Positions 20,784-29,576 of a stretch of 64,000 bases of DNA are shown here, in pieces. A model generated the notes under the pieces. It was not told where the DNA came from, did no database searches, and saw only the letters and a program-made list of their open reading frames with translations. The DNA comes from Streptomyces sp. DHE7-1 (lineage in GTDB: Bacteria > Actinomycetota > Actinomycetes > Streptomycetales > Streptomycetaceae), in the NCBI GenBank assembly GCA_016432725.1, contig JACJDG010000003.1:1488001-1552000 (forward strand). Direction: 5' to 3'. Made by a program: the position numbers and the translations under genes. Each line of letters opens with the position of its first letter. Position 1 is the stretch's first letter.

Positions 20784-22136
20784 ATGACCACCGTGGAGAC
20801 GAGGCGGGCGGCCCCGCCCCGGCCGGGGACCGCGCGGCGTTCCCCGGCGGCCTGGGTGCTCGCCGCGCTGTGGGCAGGCGTGGCGGCCGTGATCGCGCTC
20901 TGGTGGACGGACACCGGTTCCGTGGTCGGCACGGCCGGCTGGCTGACCGGGGCCGGCCGGATCGCCGGTCTGCTGTGCGGGTACGCCTGCGCGGTGCTGG
21001 TCGGGCTGATGGCCCGGGTCCCGCTCCTGGAGAGGCGGATCGGCTCGGACCGGGTGGCCCGCTGGCACGCGATGGCCGGCCGCTACACGATCTGCCTGCT
21101 CCTCGCGCACGTGGTGTTCGTCCTCGCCGGTTACGCGGCGCAGGACCGGGCCTCGCTGTGGCACGAGACGGTGACGGTGGTGCTGGACTACCCGGACATG
21201 CTGAAGGCGACCGCCGGCACGGTGATCCTCCTCGCGGTCGGCGTCACCTCGGCACGGGCGGCACGACGCCGTACCAGTTACGAGTTCTGGTACTACGTCC
21301 ATCTGCTGACGTACGCGGCCGTGTTCCTGGCCTTCTTCCACCAGCTCTCGCTGGGCGACCAGTTCAACGGCAGGCCCGTGGCCACCGGCCTCTGGTACGC
21401 GCTGTACCTCGGGGTGGCGGCCCTGGTGGTGTGGTTCCGGATCCTCGCGCCGGTGCGGCTCAACCGGCGGCACCGGCTGCGGGTGGACTCGGTGCACCAG
21501 GAGGCGCCGGGCGTGTACTCGGTCGTCGTGCGCGGCCGGCACCTGGACGAACTGGGGGCGCGGCCGGGCCAGTTCTTCCGCTGGCGGTTCCTGGGCGAGG
21601 GCATGGGCTGGACGTCCACGCCGTACTCGCTGTCGGCACCGCCGCGCCCGGACCTGCTGCGGATCACCGTCAAGGCGCTCGGCGACCACAGCGCGGCCGT
21701 GCCGCTGCTGCGGCCGGGCACCCGGGTGTGGGCGGAGGGCCCGTACGGCTCGCTGACCGCCGACCGGGCCACCTCGCACCGCTCCCTGCTGATCGCGGCC
21801 GGCGTCGGCATCACCCCGCTGCGGGCGCTGTTCGAGACGCTCCCCGGCGAGGTCACCCTGCTGTACCGGGCCCGCGCCGCCGAGGACCTGGCGCTGGGCG
21901 GCGAGCTGGAGGCGATCGCCCGCCGGCGCGGCGCCCGGGTGCTGTACGCGCTCAACGGACCGCACGGGCGGCGCCCGGCCCTCACGGCCGAGTCCCTGCG
22001 GGCCGCCGTCCCGGACCTGGCCGGGCACGACGTCTACATATGCGGGCCGCACGGCTTCGCGCAGGACGTGTACCGGGCGCTGCGGGCGGCCCGGGTCCCG
22101 GACCGCCGTATCCACCACGAGTCCTTCGAGCTGTGA
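20784..22136 (+). CDS. Ferric-reductase-like transmembrane protein with FAD/NAD(P) domain (copy 1)
   Basis: A 450-residue flavocytochrome. Six or so helices occupy residues 25-225, with His pairs (about H95/H109 and H173/H186) placed to ligate heme across the membrane. The cytoplasmic part has a ferredoxin-reductase-like FAD site (YSLSAPPRPDLLRITVKALG), a nucleotide site (IAAGVGITPLRALFE) and the end YICGPHGFAQDVYRAL. It should carry electrons from NAD(P)H outward through FAD and heme. GAAGGGA precedes the ATG. The FMN-binding protein gene follows after 12 bp, and a paralogous pair follows that, so electrons probably go to covalently bound FMN outside the membrane. Confidence 0.9.
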   Translation: MTTVETRRAAPPRPGTARRSPAAWVLAALWAGVAAVIALWWTDTGSVVGTAGWLTGAGRIAGLLCGYACAVLVGLMARVPLLERRIGSDRVARWHAMAGRYTICLLLAHVVFVLAGYAAQDRASLWHETVTVVLDYPDMLKATAGTVILLAVGVTSARAARRRTSYEFWYYVHLLTYAAVFLAFFHQLSLGDQFNGRPVATGLWYALYLGVAALVVWFRILAPVRLNRRHRLRVDSVHQEAPGVYSVVVRGRHLDELGARPGQFFRWRFLGEGMGWTSTPYSLSAPPRPDLLRITVKALGDHSAAVPLLRPGTRVWAEGPYGSLTADRATSHRSLLIAAGVGITPLRALFETLPGEVTLLYRARAAEDLALGGELEAIARRRGARVLYALNGPHGRRPALTAESLRAAVPDLAGHDVYICGPHGFAQDVYRALRAARVPDRRIHHESFEL

Positions 22137-22148
22137 GGGTGCTTCTCC

Positions 22149-22618
22149 GTGCACGCGCTGAACAAGAACCGGCCCTTCCGCCGCATCGTGCTGGCGAGCG
22201 CGGCCACCGTCTCCGGGATGGTGCTGCTGCTGTCGCTGAAGCCGCACGCCGGTCCGGCGCTCGCCGCCGGCACCCCGCGCCCGCGCCGACGAGCAGCAGC
22301 GCCGGCGTCTCCCCAGGGACGACGAAGGCGCCCGCCACGGGGACGAGGACGGTCACCGGTGACTCCGTCCAGACCCGCTGGGGCCCCGTCCAGGTGCGGG
22401 TGACGATCCAAGGCGGCAAGCTCACCGACGTCACCGCGGTCACCTACCCGACGGAGAACCCGCGCGACCAGGAGATCAACAGCTACGCCGTCCCGCAGCT
22501 GCGGCGCGAGGCGCTGGACGCGCAGAGCGCGCAGATCGACTCGGTCTCGGGGGCCACGTACACCAGCGACGGTTACCGCCAGTCGCTCCAGTCCGCGCTG
22601 GACTCGGCGGGCCTCTGA
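22149..22618 (+). CDS. FMN-binding domain protein, extracytoplasmic (frame broken near 22275)
   Basis: About 156 residues if restored. The GTG start leads into a basic N-terminus and signal/anchor helix (RRIVLASAATVSGMVLLLSL), then a Pro/Thr/Ser linker in which the frame shifts (near 22273-22280). The FMN-binding domain follows in the new frame: WGPVQVRVTIQGGKLTDVTA, and the flavinylation motif VSGATYTSDGY near the C-terminus, where ApbE attaches FMN to Thr. It sits between two ferric-reductase-like genes and upstream of an apbE gene. The role as a one-domain electron acceptor outside the membrane is inferred from family knowledge. Confidence 0.85.
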
Positions 22619-22677
22619 ACACTCGGCGCACCCGGCGCGTATCTCTGGGCCAAGGGTCAAGTCCCCACGGAGGAACC

Positions 22678-24060
22678 GTGACCACCACGCTCGCAGGCGG
22701 ACGTGCCGCCCGCCGCCAGACGATGCGCCGCATCCGCCCGCGCCGCTCCCCGGCCGTTCCGCTGCTCATCGCGGTCTGGGCGGGCGCGGCGGCCGTGCTG
22801 TGGCTCTGGTGGCACAACACCCCGGCCATCGCGGACAACAACGGCAGGATCCTGAACGCGGGCCGGATCACCGGCCTGCTGGCGGGCTATCTGATGGCGC
22901 TGGTCGTGCTCCAGATGGCGCGGGTGCCGGCGCTGGAGCGGCGGGTCGGCTCCGACCGGGTGGCCCGCTGGCACGCGATGAGCGGCCGTTACACGCTCTG
23001 CCTGATCGTGGCGCACGTGTTCCTGACCATGTGGGGCTACGCCCTGCAGGCGGGCAAGTCGCTCGGTGACGTGGTGCGGCAGACCGTCGACTCCGTCGAC
23101 CAGCTCCCCGACATGGGCAAGGCCGCCGTCGGCACCGGTCTGTTCGTGCTGATCGGGGTCAGCTCGGTGGGCGGGATCCGCCGCCGGCTGCCGTACGACG
23201 CCTGGTACCACGTGCACCTGCTGACGTACGCGGCGGTGTTCCTGACGTTCTGGCATCAGATCAGCACCGGCAACGACTTCGCGGTCGAGCCGCTCGCCAA
23301 GACCTTCTGGTACGGGCTGTACGGCGCCGTCACGGCGCTGGTGCTCTGGTACCGGATCCTCACCCCGGTCCGGCTGAACGCCCGTCACCGGATGCGCGTG
23401 GAGGCGGTGATCGAGGAGACGCCGGGCATCGTGTCGGTGCTGATCGGCGGGCGGAGACTGCACCGGATGGGCGCGGAGGCGGGGCAGTTCTTCCGCTGGC
23501 GGTTCCTGGCCCCCGGGATGCGGTTCAGCTCGCACCCGTACTCGCTGTCGGCGGCGCCCCGGCCGGACATGCTGCGGATCACCGTGAAGGCGATCGGCGA
23601 CCACAGCTCCCGGCTGCGCGAACTGGAGCCCGGCACCCGGGTGTGGGCGGAGGGCCCGTACGGGGCGCTCACCGCGCAGCGGCGCAGCCGGGGCAAGGTG
23701 CTGCTGGTGGCGGGCGGCGTCGGCATCACGCCGATGCGCGCCCTGTTCGAGACGCTGCCCGGGGCGGCCGGCGACATCACCCTGCTCTACCGGGCCAACA
23801 CCACCCAGGACCTGGCCCTCTGGGACGAGCTGGCCGCGATCGCCGAGGAGCGCGGCGCCCGGCTGATGTACGCGGTCAACAGCCCGGACGGTGAGCGGCC
23901 GGACATCTCGGCGGAGAACCTCCAGCGCAAGATCCCGGACGTCGACCGCCACGACGTCTTCATGTGCGGGCCGCCCGGGTTCGCGCAGTCCGTGTACGAG
24001 GCACTGCGCGGCGCGGGGGTCCCCGCGCGCCGCATCCACCACGAGTCGTTCGAGATGTGA
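22678..24060 (+). CDS. Ferric-reductase-like transmembrane protein with FAD/NAD(P) domain (copy 2)
   Basis: A 460-residue paralog of the product of 20784-22136, sharing long identical stretches (for example RVARWHAMSGRYTLCL against RVARWHAMAGRYTICL). Layout is the same: membrane helices with paired His residues, FAD motif YSLSAAPRPDMLRITVKAIG, nucleotide motif VAGGVGITPMRALFE and C-terminal HHESFEM. The GTG at 22678 has GGAGGA four bases upstream. Together with copy 1 it shows that the reductase/FMN-protein unit was duplicated in tandem. It probably reduces the larger FMN protein encoded 17 bp downstream. Confidence 0.9.
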   Translation: MTTTLAGGRAARRQTMRRIRPRRSPAVPLLIAVWAGAAAVLWLWWHNTPAIADNNGRILNAGRITGLLAGYLMALVVLQMARVPALERRVGSDRVARWHAMSGRYTLCLIVAHVFLTMWGYALQAGKSLGDVVRQTVDSVDQLPDMGKAAVGTGLFVLIGVSSVGGIRRRLPYDAWYHVHLLTYAAVFLTFWHQISTGNDFAVEPLAKTFWYGLYGAVTALVLWYRILTPVRLNARHRMRVEAVIEETPGIVSVLIGGRRLHRMGAEAGQFFRWRFLAPGMRFSSHPYSLSAAPRPDMLRITVKAIGDHSSRLRELEPGTRVWAEGPYGALTAQRRSRGKVLLVAGGVGITPMRALFETLPGAAGDITLLYRANTTQDLALWDELAAIAEERGARLMYAVNSPDGERPDISAENLQRKIPDVDRHDVFMCGPPGFAQSVYEALRGAGVPARRIHHESFEM

Positions 24061-24077
24061 GCGGGAGCTGCGAAGCG

Positions 24078-24916
24078 ATGAGGAAGAGCCACCCCATTCG
24101 GCGCGTCGTGCTGGCCACCGCGGCCACCGTGTCCGGAGTCGTGCTGCTGCTGTCGCTGAAGCCCGCGTCGGACCCGGCTGCGGCGCCGGCGGCCGGTGCG
24201 GCGGCGCAGCCGGGAGCGGGCGCGCAGCAGGCGCCGCAGGGCGGGCAGCAGGGCGGCGGCACGGCGGCGGGCACCGTCACCGGTGACGCGGCGCAGACCC
24301 AGTACGGGGCCGTGCAGGTACGGCTGACCGTGGCGGACGGGAAGATCACCGGGGCGGAGGCGGTGCAGGCGCCCAAGGGCGGGGTCAGCGACCAGAAGAC
24401 GGCGCTCGCCGTGCCGAAGCTCAACCAGGAGGCCGTGGCCGCCGGGAACGCCGACATCGACGCGGTGTCCGGGGCCACGTACACGAGCGCGGGGTACAAG
24501 AAGTCGCTGCAGTCGGCGCTGGACAAGATGAAGGCGTCGTCCGCCGGCGCCGGGTCCTCGGATGCCGGGTCGGGCTCGGGCGCCGGGTCCTCGGGTGCGG
24601 GGTCGGGCTCGGGTGCCGGGTCCTCCGGCTCGGGGCCACGCGGACCCGGATCCTCACCGGCCGGGTCGCGCAGACCCAGTACGGCCCGGTGCAGGTCCGG
24701 ATCACGGTCAGCGGGGGCAGGATCGAACAGGCGCAGGCGGTGCAGGCGCCCAAGGGCGGGGTCAGCGACCAGAAGACCGCGCTCGCCGTGCCGAAGCTCA
24801 ACCAGGAGGCCGTGGCCGCCGGGAACGCCGACATCGACGCGGTGTCCGGGGCCACCTACACCAGCACCGGCTACAAGCAGTCGCTGCAGTCGGCTCTCGA
24901 CCAGGCCGGTGGCTGA
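24078..24916 (+). CDS. Tandem FMN-binding domain protein (frame broken near 24634)
   Basis: The protein starts with a signal/anchor (RRVVLATAATVSGVVLLLSL) and an Ala/Gly/Gln-rich linker, then FMN-binding domain 1 with AVSGATYTSAGYKKSL. A Ser/Gly-rich linker with GSGAGSSGAG repeats follows, and the frame shifts at 24631-24637. Domain 2 comes next (AVSGATYTSTGYKQSL), ending QAGG before TGA at 24914-24916. Both domains have the Thr expected to carry FMN. About 119 bp are nearly identical between the domains. The offset is 377 bp, one short of 126 codons, which independently supports a missing base. The apbE gene begins 4 bp later. Confidence 0.87.
24360..24478 (+). repeat. Internal duplication in the FMN-binding gene, unit 1
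   Basis: This 119-bp stretch recurs at 24737-24855 with a single mismatch (near 24401). It encodes the second half of an FMN-binding domain up to the flavinylation motif. The near-identity in two adjacent domains implies a recent duplication or gene conversion. Confidence 0.9.
24737..24855 (+). repeat. Internal duplication in the FMN-binding gene, unit 2
   Basis: Second copy of the 119-bp unit at 24360-24478, 377 bp downstream. Sequence outside the unit diverges quickly, so the homogenised patch is limited to the flavin-site half of the domain. Confidence 0.9.
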
Positions 24917-24920
24917 CCCG

Positions 24921-25712
24921 ATGTCCGGACCGGCCGGCGCCCCCGGCGCGGTGCGGCACGCGGAGGAGGTCATGGGCACCGTCTTCTCCTTCGACGTCCG
25001 CGGCGGGCTGCCCGGCGCGGTGCGCGAGGCGCTGGCCGGGGCGGTCGCCGGACTGCACCGGGCCGACGCGCTGTTCTCCACCTACCGCGAGGACAGCGAG
25101 CTGTCCCGGCTGGCCCGGGGCGAGCTGTCCGTCGCGCGGTGCGCGCCCGAGATGGCCGAGGTGCTGGAGCTGGCGGCCGAGGCGGAGCGGGTCAGCGAGG
25201 GCTGGTTCAGCCCCCGGTACCAGGGCGGGCTGGACCCGACCGGGATCGTGAAGGGCTGGGCGGCGGAACGGGCCGCCCGGCTGCTGGCGGCGGTGGACGG
25301 GGTGTGCGGGGTCAGTGTGAACGGCGGCGGCGACGTCCAGATGCTGGGCGCGCCGGAGCCGCAGCGGCCGTGGCGGGTGGGCGTGGCCGACCCGCTCCGG
25401 CCGGGCGGGCTGGCGGCGGTGGTCTCGGCGGCGGGCGTGGAGGAGCTGTCCGTGGCCACGTCCGGCACGGCGGAACGGGGCGCGCACATCGTGGATCCGC
25501 GCACCGGCCGCCCGGCGGTCACCGACCTGGTCTCGGTGACGGTGGTGGGGCCGCGGCTGACCTGGGTGGACTGCTGGGCCACGGCCGCGTTCGCGATGGG
25601 GTCGCGGGCGGGGCTGGCGTGGCTCGACTCGCTGCCCGGCGTGGAGGGCCTGCTGATCACGGCCGGGGACGAGGTGCGGTGCACCGGGGGCCTGGCGGAC
25701 CGGCTGGGCTGA
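24921..25712 (+). CDS. apbE: FAD:protein FMN transferase (ApbE family)
   Basis: A 263-residue transferase that moves FMN from FAD to a Thr or Ser of target proteins. Conserved stretches are MGTVFSFDV, GLDPTGIVKGWAAERAA, VNGGGDVQMLG, HIVDPRTGRPA and WVDCWATAAFAMG. No signal peptide is visible, so it may act in the cytoplasm or modify its targets before export, unlike lipoprotein ApbEs. I chose the ATG at 24921, though a GTG at 24909 overlapping the previous stop is possible. The three FMN-binding domains encoded just upstream are its obvious substrates. Confidence 0.93.
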   Translation: MSGPAGAPGAVRHAEEVMGTVFSFDVRGGLPGAVREALAGAVAGLHRADALFSTYREDSELSRLARGELSVARCAPEMAEVLELAAEAERVSEGWFSPRYQGGLDPTGIVKGWAAERAARLLAAVDGVCGVSVNGGGDVQMLGAPEPQRPWRVGVADPLRPGGLAAVVSAAGVEELSVATSGTAERGAHIVDPRTGRPAVTDLVSVTVVGPRLTWVDCWATAAFAMGSRAGLAWLDSLPGVEGLLITAGDEVRCTGGLADRLG

Positions 25713-25801
25713 AAGTTCAATTGGGTTCTTTTTACCTCCGAACGCCATCCGGCTCCGGCCCTGGCCCGTATCCCCTGTGAAGCAAGTTTCAGGAGGAACG
25801 C

Positions 25802-26002
25802 ATGGCCATCTTCAGCAATCTCATGCCGGCCAACGGCCATGACCACGGCGACGACTCGTCCTTCGACGGCGGCTCGCGGAACGGCTTCGGCCACGACCAC
25901 GGCGACCGTCACGACTTCGGGGACCGCCACGGACATGGTCACGGCCACGGTGAAGGCCACGGCCACGGTGGTCACGGCCACGGCGGCCACGGCGGCTACT
26001 GA
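25802..26002 (+). CDS. His/Gly/Asp-rich 66-residue peptide
   Basis: The peptide begins MAIFSNLMPANGHDHGDD and ends in HGHGHG-type repeats (GHGHGGHGHGGHGGY). About a quarter of residues are His, alternating with Gly, a pattern that binds Ni, Cu, Zn or heme. A strong ribosome site (AGGAGG) sits before the ATG, so it is meant to be translated well. The N-terminal third is not His-rich and could be a leader or docking segment. I do not recognise a characterised family. An ABC exporter gene and a kinase gene follow on the same strand, so export or modification of this peptide is possible. Other options are metal storage or metallochaperone function. Confidence 0.8.
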   Translation: MAIFSNLMPANGHDHGDDSSFDGGSRNGFGHDHGDRHDFGDRHGHGHGHGEGHGHGGHGHGGHGGY

Positions 26003-26079
26003 TCGCATCCCGAGGCGGAACGGACCGGTGACCGGAGGACCCGGTCCGCTCCGCCGCCGACTTCCGAGGAACGGATGCC

Positions 26080-27915
26080 ATGGCGCACCTCCTGCGGCGT
26101 CTGCTGTCGGTGAGGGAGACCTCCGACGCCGTGGTCGCAGCCGCGCCCCCGGTGCCCCTGCGTGAAGTGTTCCGGCGGTTCTGGCCGTACACCCGTGGCG
26201 GCCGGCGCTGGCTCGTTCCCCTGGCCCTCTTCAGCCTGGCCGGTCCGGCCGTGGACGCGGCCGAGATCTGGCTCTTCAAGATCGTCGTGGACGATGTGCT
26301 CGTCCCCCGGGATCTGCGCCCCTTCCTGTGGATCGCGCCCGCCTATCTGGGGCTCATCCTCTGCTCCGGCGTCCTGGGCTTCGGCGACAACGTGACGTCC
26401 ACCTGGGTCAGCGAACGCTTCCTGCTCTCGCTGCGCTCCGACGTCTTCCGGCACGTCCAGGGGCTGTCGCTCGGCTTCTTCGAGCGCCGGCGGCTCGGCG
26501 ACGTGCTGTCACGGGTCACCGGCGACGTCGACGCGGTGGAGACGTTCCTGCTCTCCGGGGTGGCGGACGTCCTGTACTACGTGATCCGCCTGGGCGTCTT
26601 CCTCGGGCTGCTGTTCTACCTGCGCTGGGACCTGACCCTGCTCGCCCTCGCCATCGTGCCCCTGTTCTGGGGTGCCGCCCGGCACTTCTCACGGCTGATC
26701 AAGGCGGCGTCGCGGGAGCGCAGGCGGCGCAGCGGCTCGATCAGCGCGATCGCCGAGGAGTCGCTGGGCAATGTCGCCCTGGTGCAGGCGTACAACCGGC
26801 AGGGGTGGGAGGAGCGCCGGTTCGAGCAGGAGAACCTCGGCAGGTTCCGGGCGGCGATGACGTCGGCCCGGATCCGTGCCGTGTACGGCCCCGTCGTGGA
26901 GATCATCGAGGTGGCCGGCGGTATCGCCGTGATGGGCCTCGGCACCTGGAAGCTGGCGCAGGGACAGCTCACGCTGGGCGGTCTGCTGGTCTTCCTGGCG
27001 CTGATCGGCAAGCTCTACGGCCCGGTGCGCGGCCTGTCCCACCTCGGCACCACGTTCTACGCGGCCTCCGCCTCGGCAGAGCGGATCATCGAGCTGCTGG
27101 ACCAGCGGCCGCAGGTCGTCGAGGCCGCGCACCCCCGGCGCACCGGCCGGGCGCGCGGCGAGGTGGAGTTCGACGGCGTCTGCTTCCGTTACCCCGGGAC
27201 GGAGTCCTGGGCCCTGTCGGAGGTGTCCTTCGAGGTGGCCCCCGGTCAGACGCTGGCGCTGGTCGGGGCCAGCGGAGCCGGCAAGTCGACGATCGCGAAG
27301 CTGCAGCTGCGCTTCTACGACCCGGACCGGGGTGCGGTCCGCCTCGACGGCAGGGACCTGCGGGAGCTCAGCCTGTCCGACGTACGGGACAGCGTCGCCG
27401 TGGTGCTGCAGGAGACGCTCGTCTTCCACGGCACCGTGCGGGAGAACATCGCCTACGGCCGGCCGGAGGCGACGGAGGCGGAGATCGTCGCGGCGGCCCG
27501 CGCGGCGGACGCGCACGAGTTCGTCGAGCTGCTGCCGGACGGGTACGACACCCTGGTCGGCCAGCGGGGCCGGACGCTGTCCGGCGGACAGTGCCAGCGG
27601 CTGGCCATCGCCCGGGCGATGATCCGGGACGCGCCCGTGCTGGTGCTGGACGAGCCGACCACCGGCCTCGACGTACGGTCGGGCCGGCGGATCATGGACC
27701 CGCTGCGCCGGCTGATGGCCGGGCGGACGACCGTCGTGATCTCCCACAACCTGCTGACCGTCCGGGACGCCACCCGCATCGTTGTGCTGGACCACGGCCG
27801 GGTCGTCGAGCAGGGCACCCACGACGACCTGCTCGGCCACGACGGCGCCTACGCGCGGCTGTACCGGCTGCACGCCCCGACCGGCGTCCCCTCCCCGGGA
27901 CGGGTGCCGTCGTGA
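26080..27915 (+). CDS. ABC exporter, fused membrane and ATPase domains
   Basis: A 611-residue half-transporter that should act as a homodimer. Six helices span residues 40-330, followed by an ATPase with Walker A GASGAGKST, Q-loop VVLQET, signature LSGGQCQRLAIARAM, Walker B VLVLDEPTTGLD and H-loop ISHN. No N-terminal C39 peptidase is present. The ATG at 26080 has CGAGGA nine bases upstream. The family exports peptides, lipids or drugs. The His-rich peptide gene lies 77 bp upstream and a kinase gene overlaps its stop codon, so the three are probably one transcription unit. Confidence 0.92.
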   Translation: MAHLLRRLLSVRETSDAVVAAAPPVPLREVFRRFWPYTRGGRRWLVPLALFSLAGPAVDAAEIWLFKIVVDDVLVPRDLRPFLWIAPAYLGLILCSGVLGFGDNVTSTWVSERFLLSLRSDVFRHVQGLSLGFFERRRLGDVLSRVTGDVDAVETFLLSGVADVLYYVIRLGVFLGLLFYLRWDLTLLALAIVPLFWGAARHFSRLIKAASRERRRRSGSISAIAEESLGNVALVQAYNRQGWEERRFEQENLGRFRAAMTSARIRAVYGPVVEIIEVAGGIAVMGLGTWKLAQGQLTLGGLLVFLALIGKLYGPVRGLSHLGTTFYAASASAERIIELLDQRPQVVEAAHPRRTGRARGEVEFDGVCFRYPGTESWALSEVSFEVAPGQTLALVGASGAGKSTIAKLQLRFYDPDRGAVRLDGRDLRELSLSDVRDSVAVVLQETLVFHGTVRENIAYGRPEATEAEIVAAARAADAHEFVELLPDGYDTLVGQRGRTLSGGQCQRLAIARAMIRDAPVLVLDEPTTGLDVRSGRRIMDPLRRLMAGRTTVVISHNLLTVRDATRIVVLDHGRVVEQGTHDDLLGHDGAYARLYRLHAPTGVPSPGRVPS

Positions 27916-28779
27916 GCGCCCCCGCCGCCCCACCGCCCGGGAACCCGCCCCGGCCCTGGCACCGGGCACGCGGCCGGTCCCCGGCTACGAGATCCTGGGC
28001 CATCTGACCCGGACCCGCTGGCTGGACGTCCACGACGCCTGGAGCGAGGAGCGGGACTGCCGCTGCGTGATCAAGGTGCTGCGGCCGGACCGGCGGGGCG
28101 AGGCGGGACTGGGCGAGCGGCTGCTGCGGGAGGGCCGGTGGCTGCGGGAGTTCAGCCATCCCCATCTGGTCCGCGGCTACGAGACCTTCGAGTCGCCCGA
28201 GCCGCTCGTGGTCCTGGAGACCCTGACCGGGGAGACACTGTCCCACCTGGTGCGGCGGCTGCGGCACCGGGCGTCCGCCGCCGACGTGGCGCTCCTCGGG
28301 GTCCAGCTCTGCTCCGCCGTCCACTACCTGCACCGCCAGGGGCTGCTGCACCTGGACGTCAAGCCGGGCAACGTGGTGGTGGACCGCGGATACGCGAAGG
28401 TGCTGGACCTGAGTGTCGCGCGGCCTCCCGGCCCGGCCCCCGCGGGGTGGGCACGTTCCGCTACCTGGCCCCGGAGCAGGCCGCCGGCGACCCGCTCACG
28501 GCCGCCGCCGACGTGTGGGGCATCGGCGTCACCCTGTTCGAAGTGGCCGTGGGCGAGCCGCCGTTCGGCCGCGACGACGGCACCGGGGACCCGGACGGAC
28601 GGCGCTGCCGGCGACTGGACCGGACCGCCCCGCCCGTCGCGTCCCGCCGGCGCCTGCCGCCCGCTCTCGCCGCCGCCCTCGACGCCTGTCTGCGCCCCGG
28701 TCCGCCGGCCCGGCCGTCGGTCACCGAGCTGTCCGCCGCCCTGGGCTCGGCCCGGCCCGGCGCCCGCTCCCCCGGCTGA
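27912..28779 (+). CDS. Serine/threonine protein kinase-like protein (two frame breaks)
   Basis: The GTG at 27912 overlaps the ABC gene stop. The frame breaks near 27940 and 28438; restored length is about 288 residues. Kinase motifs: catalytic Lys in CVIKVLRP, catalytic loop HLDVKPGNVV, metal site LDLSVAR in place of the usual DFG, then GTFRYLAPEQ and ADVWGIGVTLFE. No transmembrane helix or sensor domain follows; the protein ends with ARPGARSPG. Retained Lys and Asp residues argue for activity, while the DLS variant is unusual. Coupling to a peptide exporter suggests it phosphorylates the transporter or the His-rich peptide, but this is inference. Confidence 0.85.
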
Positions 28780-28808
28780 GGCCGGTACGGGCGCTCACGC
28801 CTCGCCGC

Positions 28809-29576
28809 TCACGCGTCGCCGGTGCGGACCTGGCCGGTCTCCAGCGGGGCCGTGGCGAGGACCGTGCCGTCCGGGGAGGTCAGGCGGGCGCCCGACACCG
28901 CGGCCGGATCGACGGGGGCCGCCACGCCCCAGGCGCCGCGCCCCGCGTGCATCGGGAACTCGCCGAGCCGGACCGTGGAGCCGTCGGGGCGCTCCAGGAG
29001 ACAGGTGACCTTGCCCTCGTACGCGCTGCCGGGGCCCGTCAGGTCGACGGACATGAACACCCAGCCGGGGCTCCCGGGATGGGCGTAGACCTCCCCGGCG
29101 GGCCGGGGTCCGGCCCCGGCCGAGGTCAGATCGCCGACCAGCATGGTCTCGGTCCCGGCGGGCGCCGCGGGCGCGGCCGTGACCTCCTGGATGGCGGTGC
29201 CGATCCCCCAGCCGGCGAACCCGAAGGCGACGGCGAACGCGACCGCCACCGACGCGAGCCGCAGTCTCGTCCGCCGGGCTCGGCCGCGCAGCCCCTCACG
29301 CAGGGACGCGCGCGCGGGCGGGCGCCGCTCGTCCGCCCTCATGTCCTGGGTCAGGGCGTGCGCCACCCGGGTCTCGAAGCCGGGCGGCGGCTCGCGGTCC
29401 GGCAGCAGGCCGATCAGCCGGTCACCGAGGAGGGTCAGGTGCTCCACGTATTCGCGGCACTCCGCGCAACCGTCCAGGTGCGCGACGGCGGCGGCGCGCT
29501 CGCGGCCGTCGAGCACGCCCAGCGCGAGCTCGGCGCCGAGTTCCCGCAGTCGCCCGCAGGTCACCTCACTGGACAT
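28809..29576 (-). CDS. Anti-sigma factor (zinc-finger/RskA type)
   Basis: A 255-residue single-pass membrane protein. The N-terminal anti-sigma domain has the zinc motif AHLDGCAECREYVEHL (about residues 32-47). A membrane helix follows (LASVAVAFAVAFGFAGWGIG), then an extracytoplasmic RskA-like sensor domain of about 130 residues. It should hold the partner ECF sigma factor inactive at the membrane until regulated proteolysis. Its start overlaps the sigma gene by 11 bp on the same strand, the standard arrangement. It converges with the kinase gene. Confidence 0.92.
   Translation of the reverse strand: MSSEVTCGRLRELGAELALGVLDGRERAAAVAHLDGCAECREYVEHLTLLGDRLIGLLPDREPPPGFETRVAHALTQDMRADERRPPARASLREGLRGRARRTRLRLASVAVAFAVAFGFAGWGIGTAIQEVTAAPAAPAGTETMLVGDLTSAGAGPRPAGEVYAHPGSPGWVFMSVDLTGPGSAYEGKVTCLLERPDGSTVRLGEFPMHAGRGAWGVAAPVDPAAVSGARLTSPDGTVLATAPLETGQVRTGDA

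Noticed and set aside
23964..25712. An apparent fusion of an FMN-binding protein with ApbE
   Set aside because: The second FMN domain and its stop lie in another frame. The fusion exists only because one base is missing near 24634.
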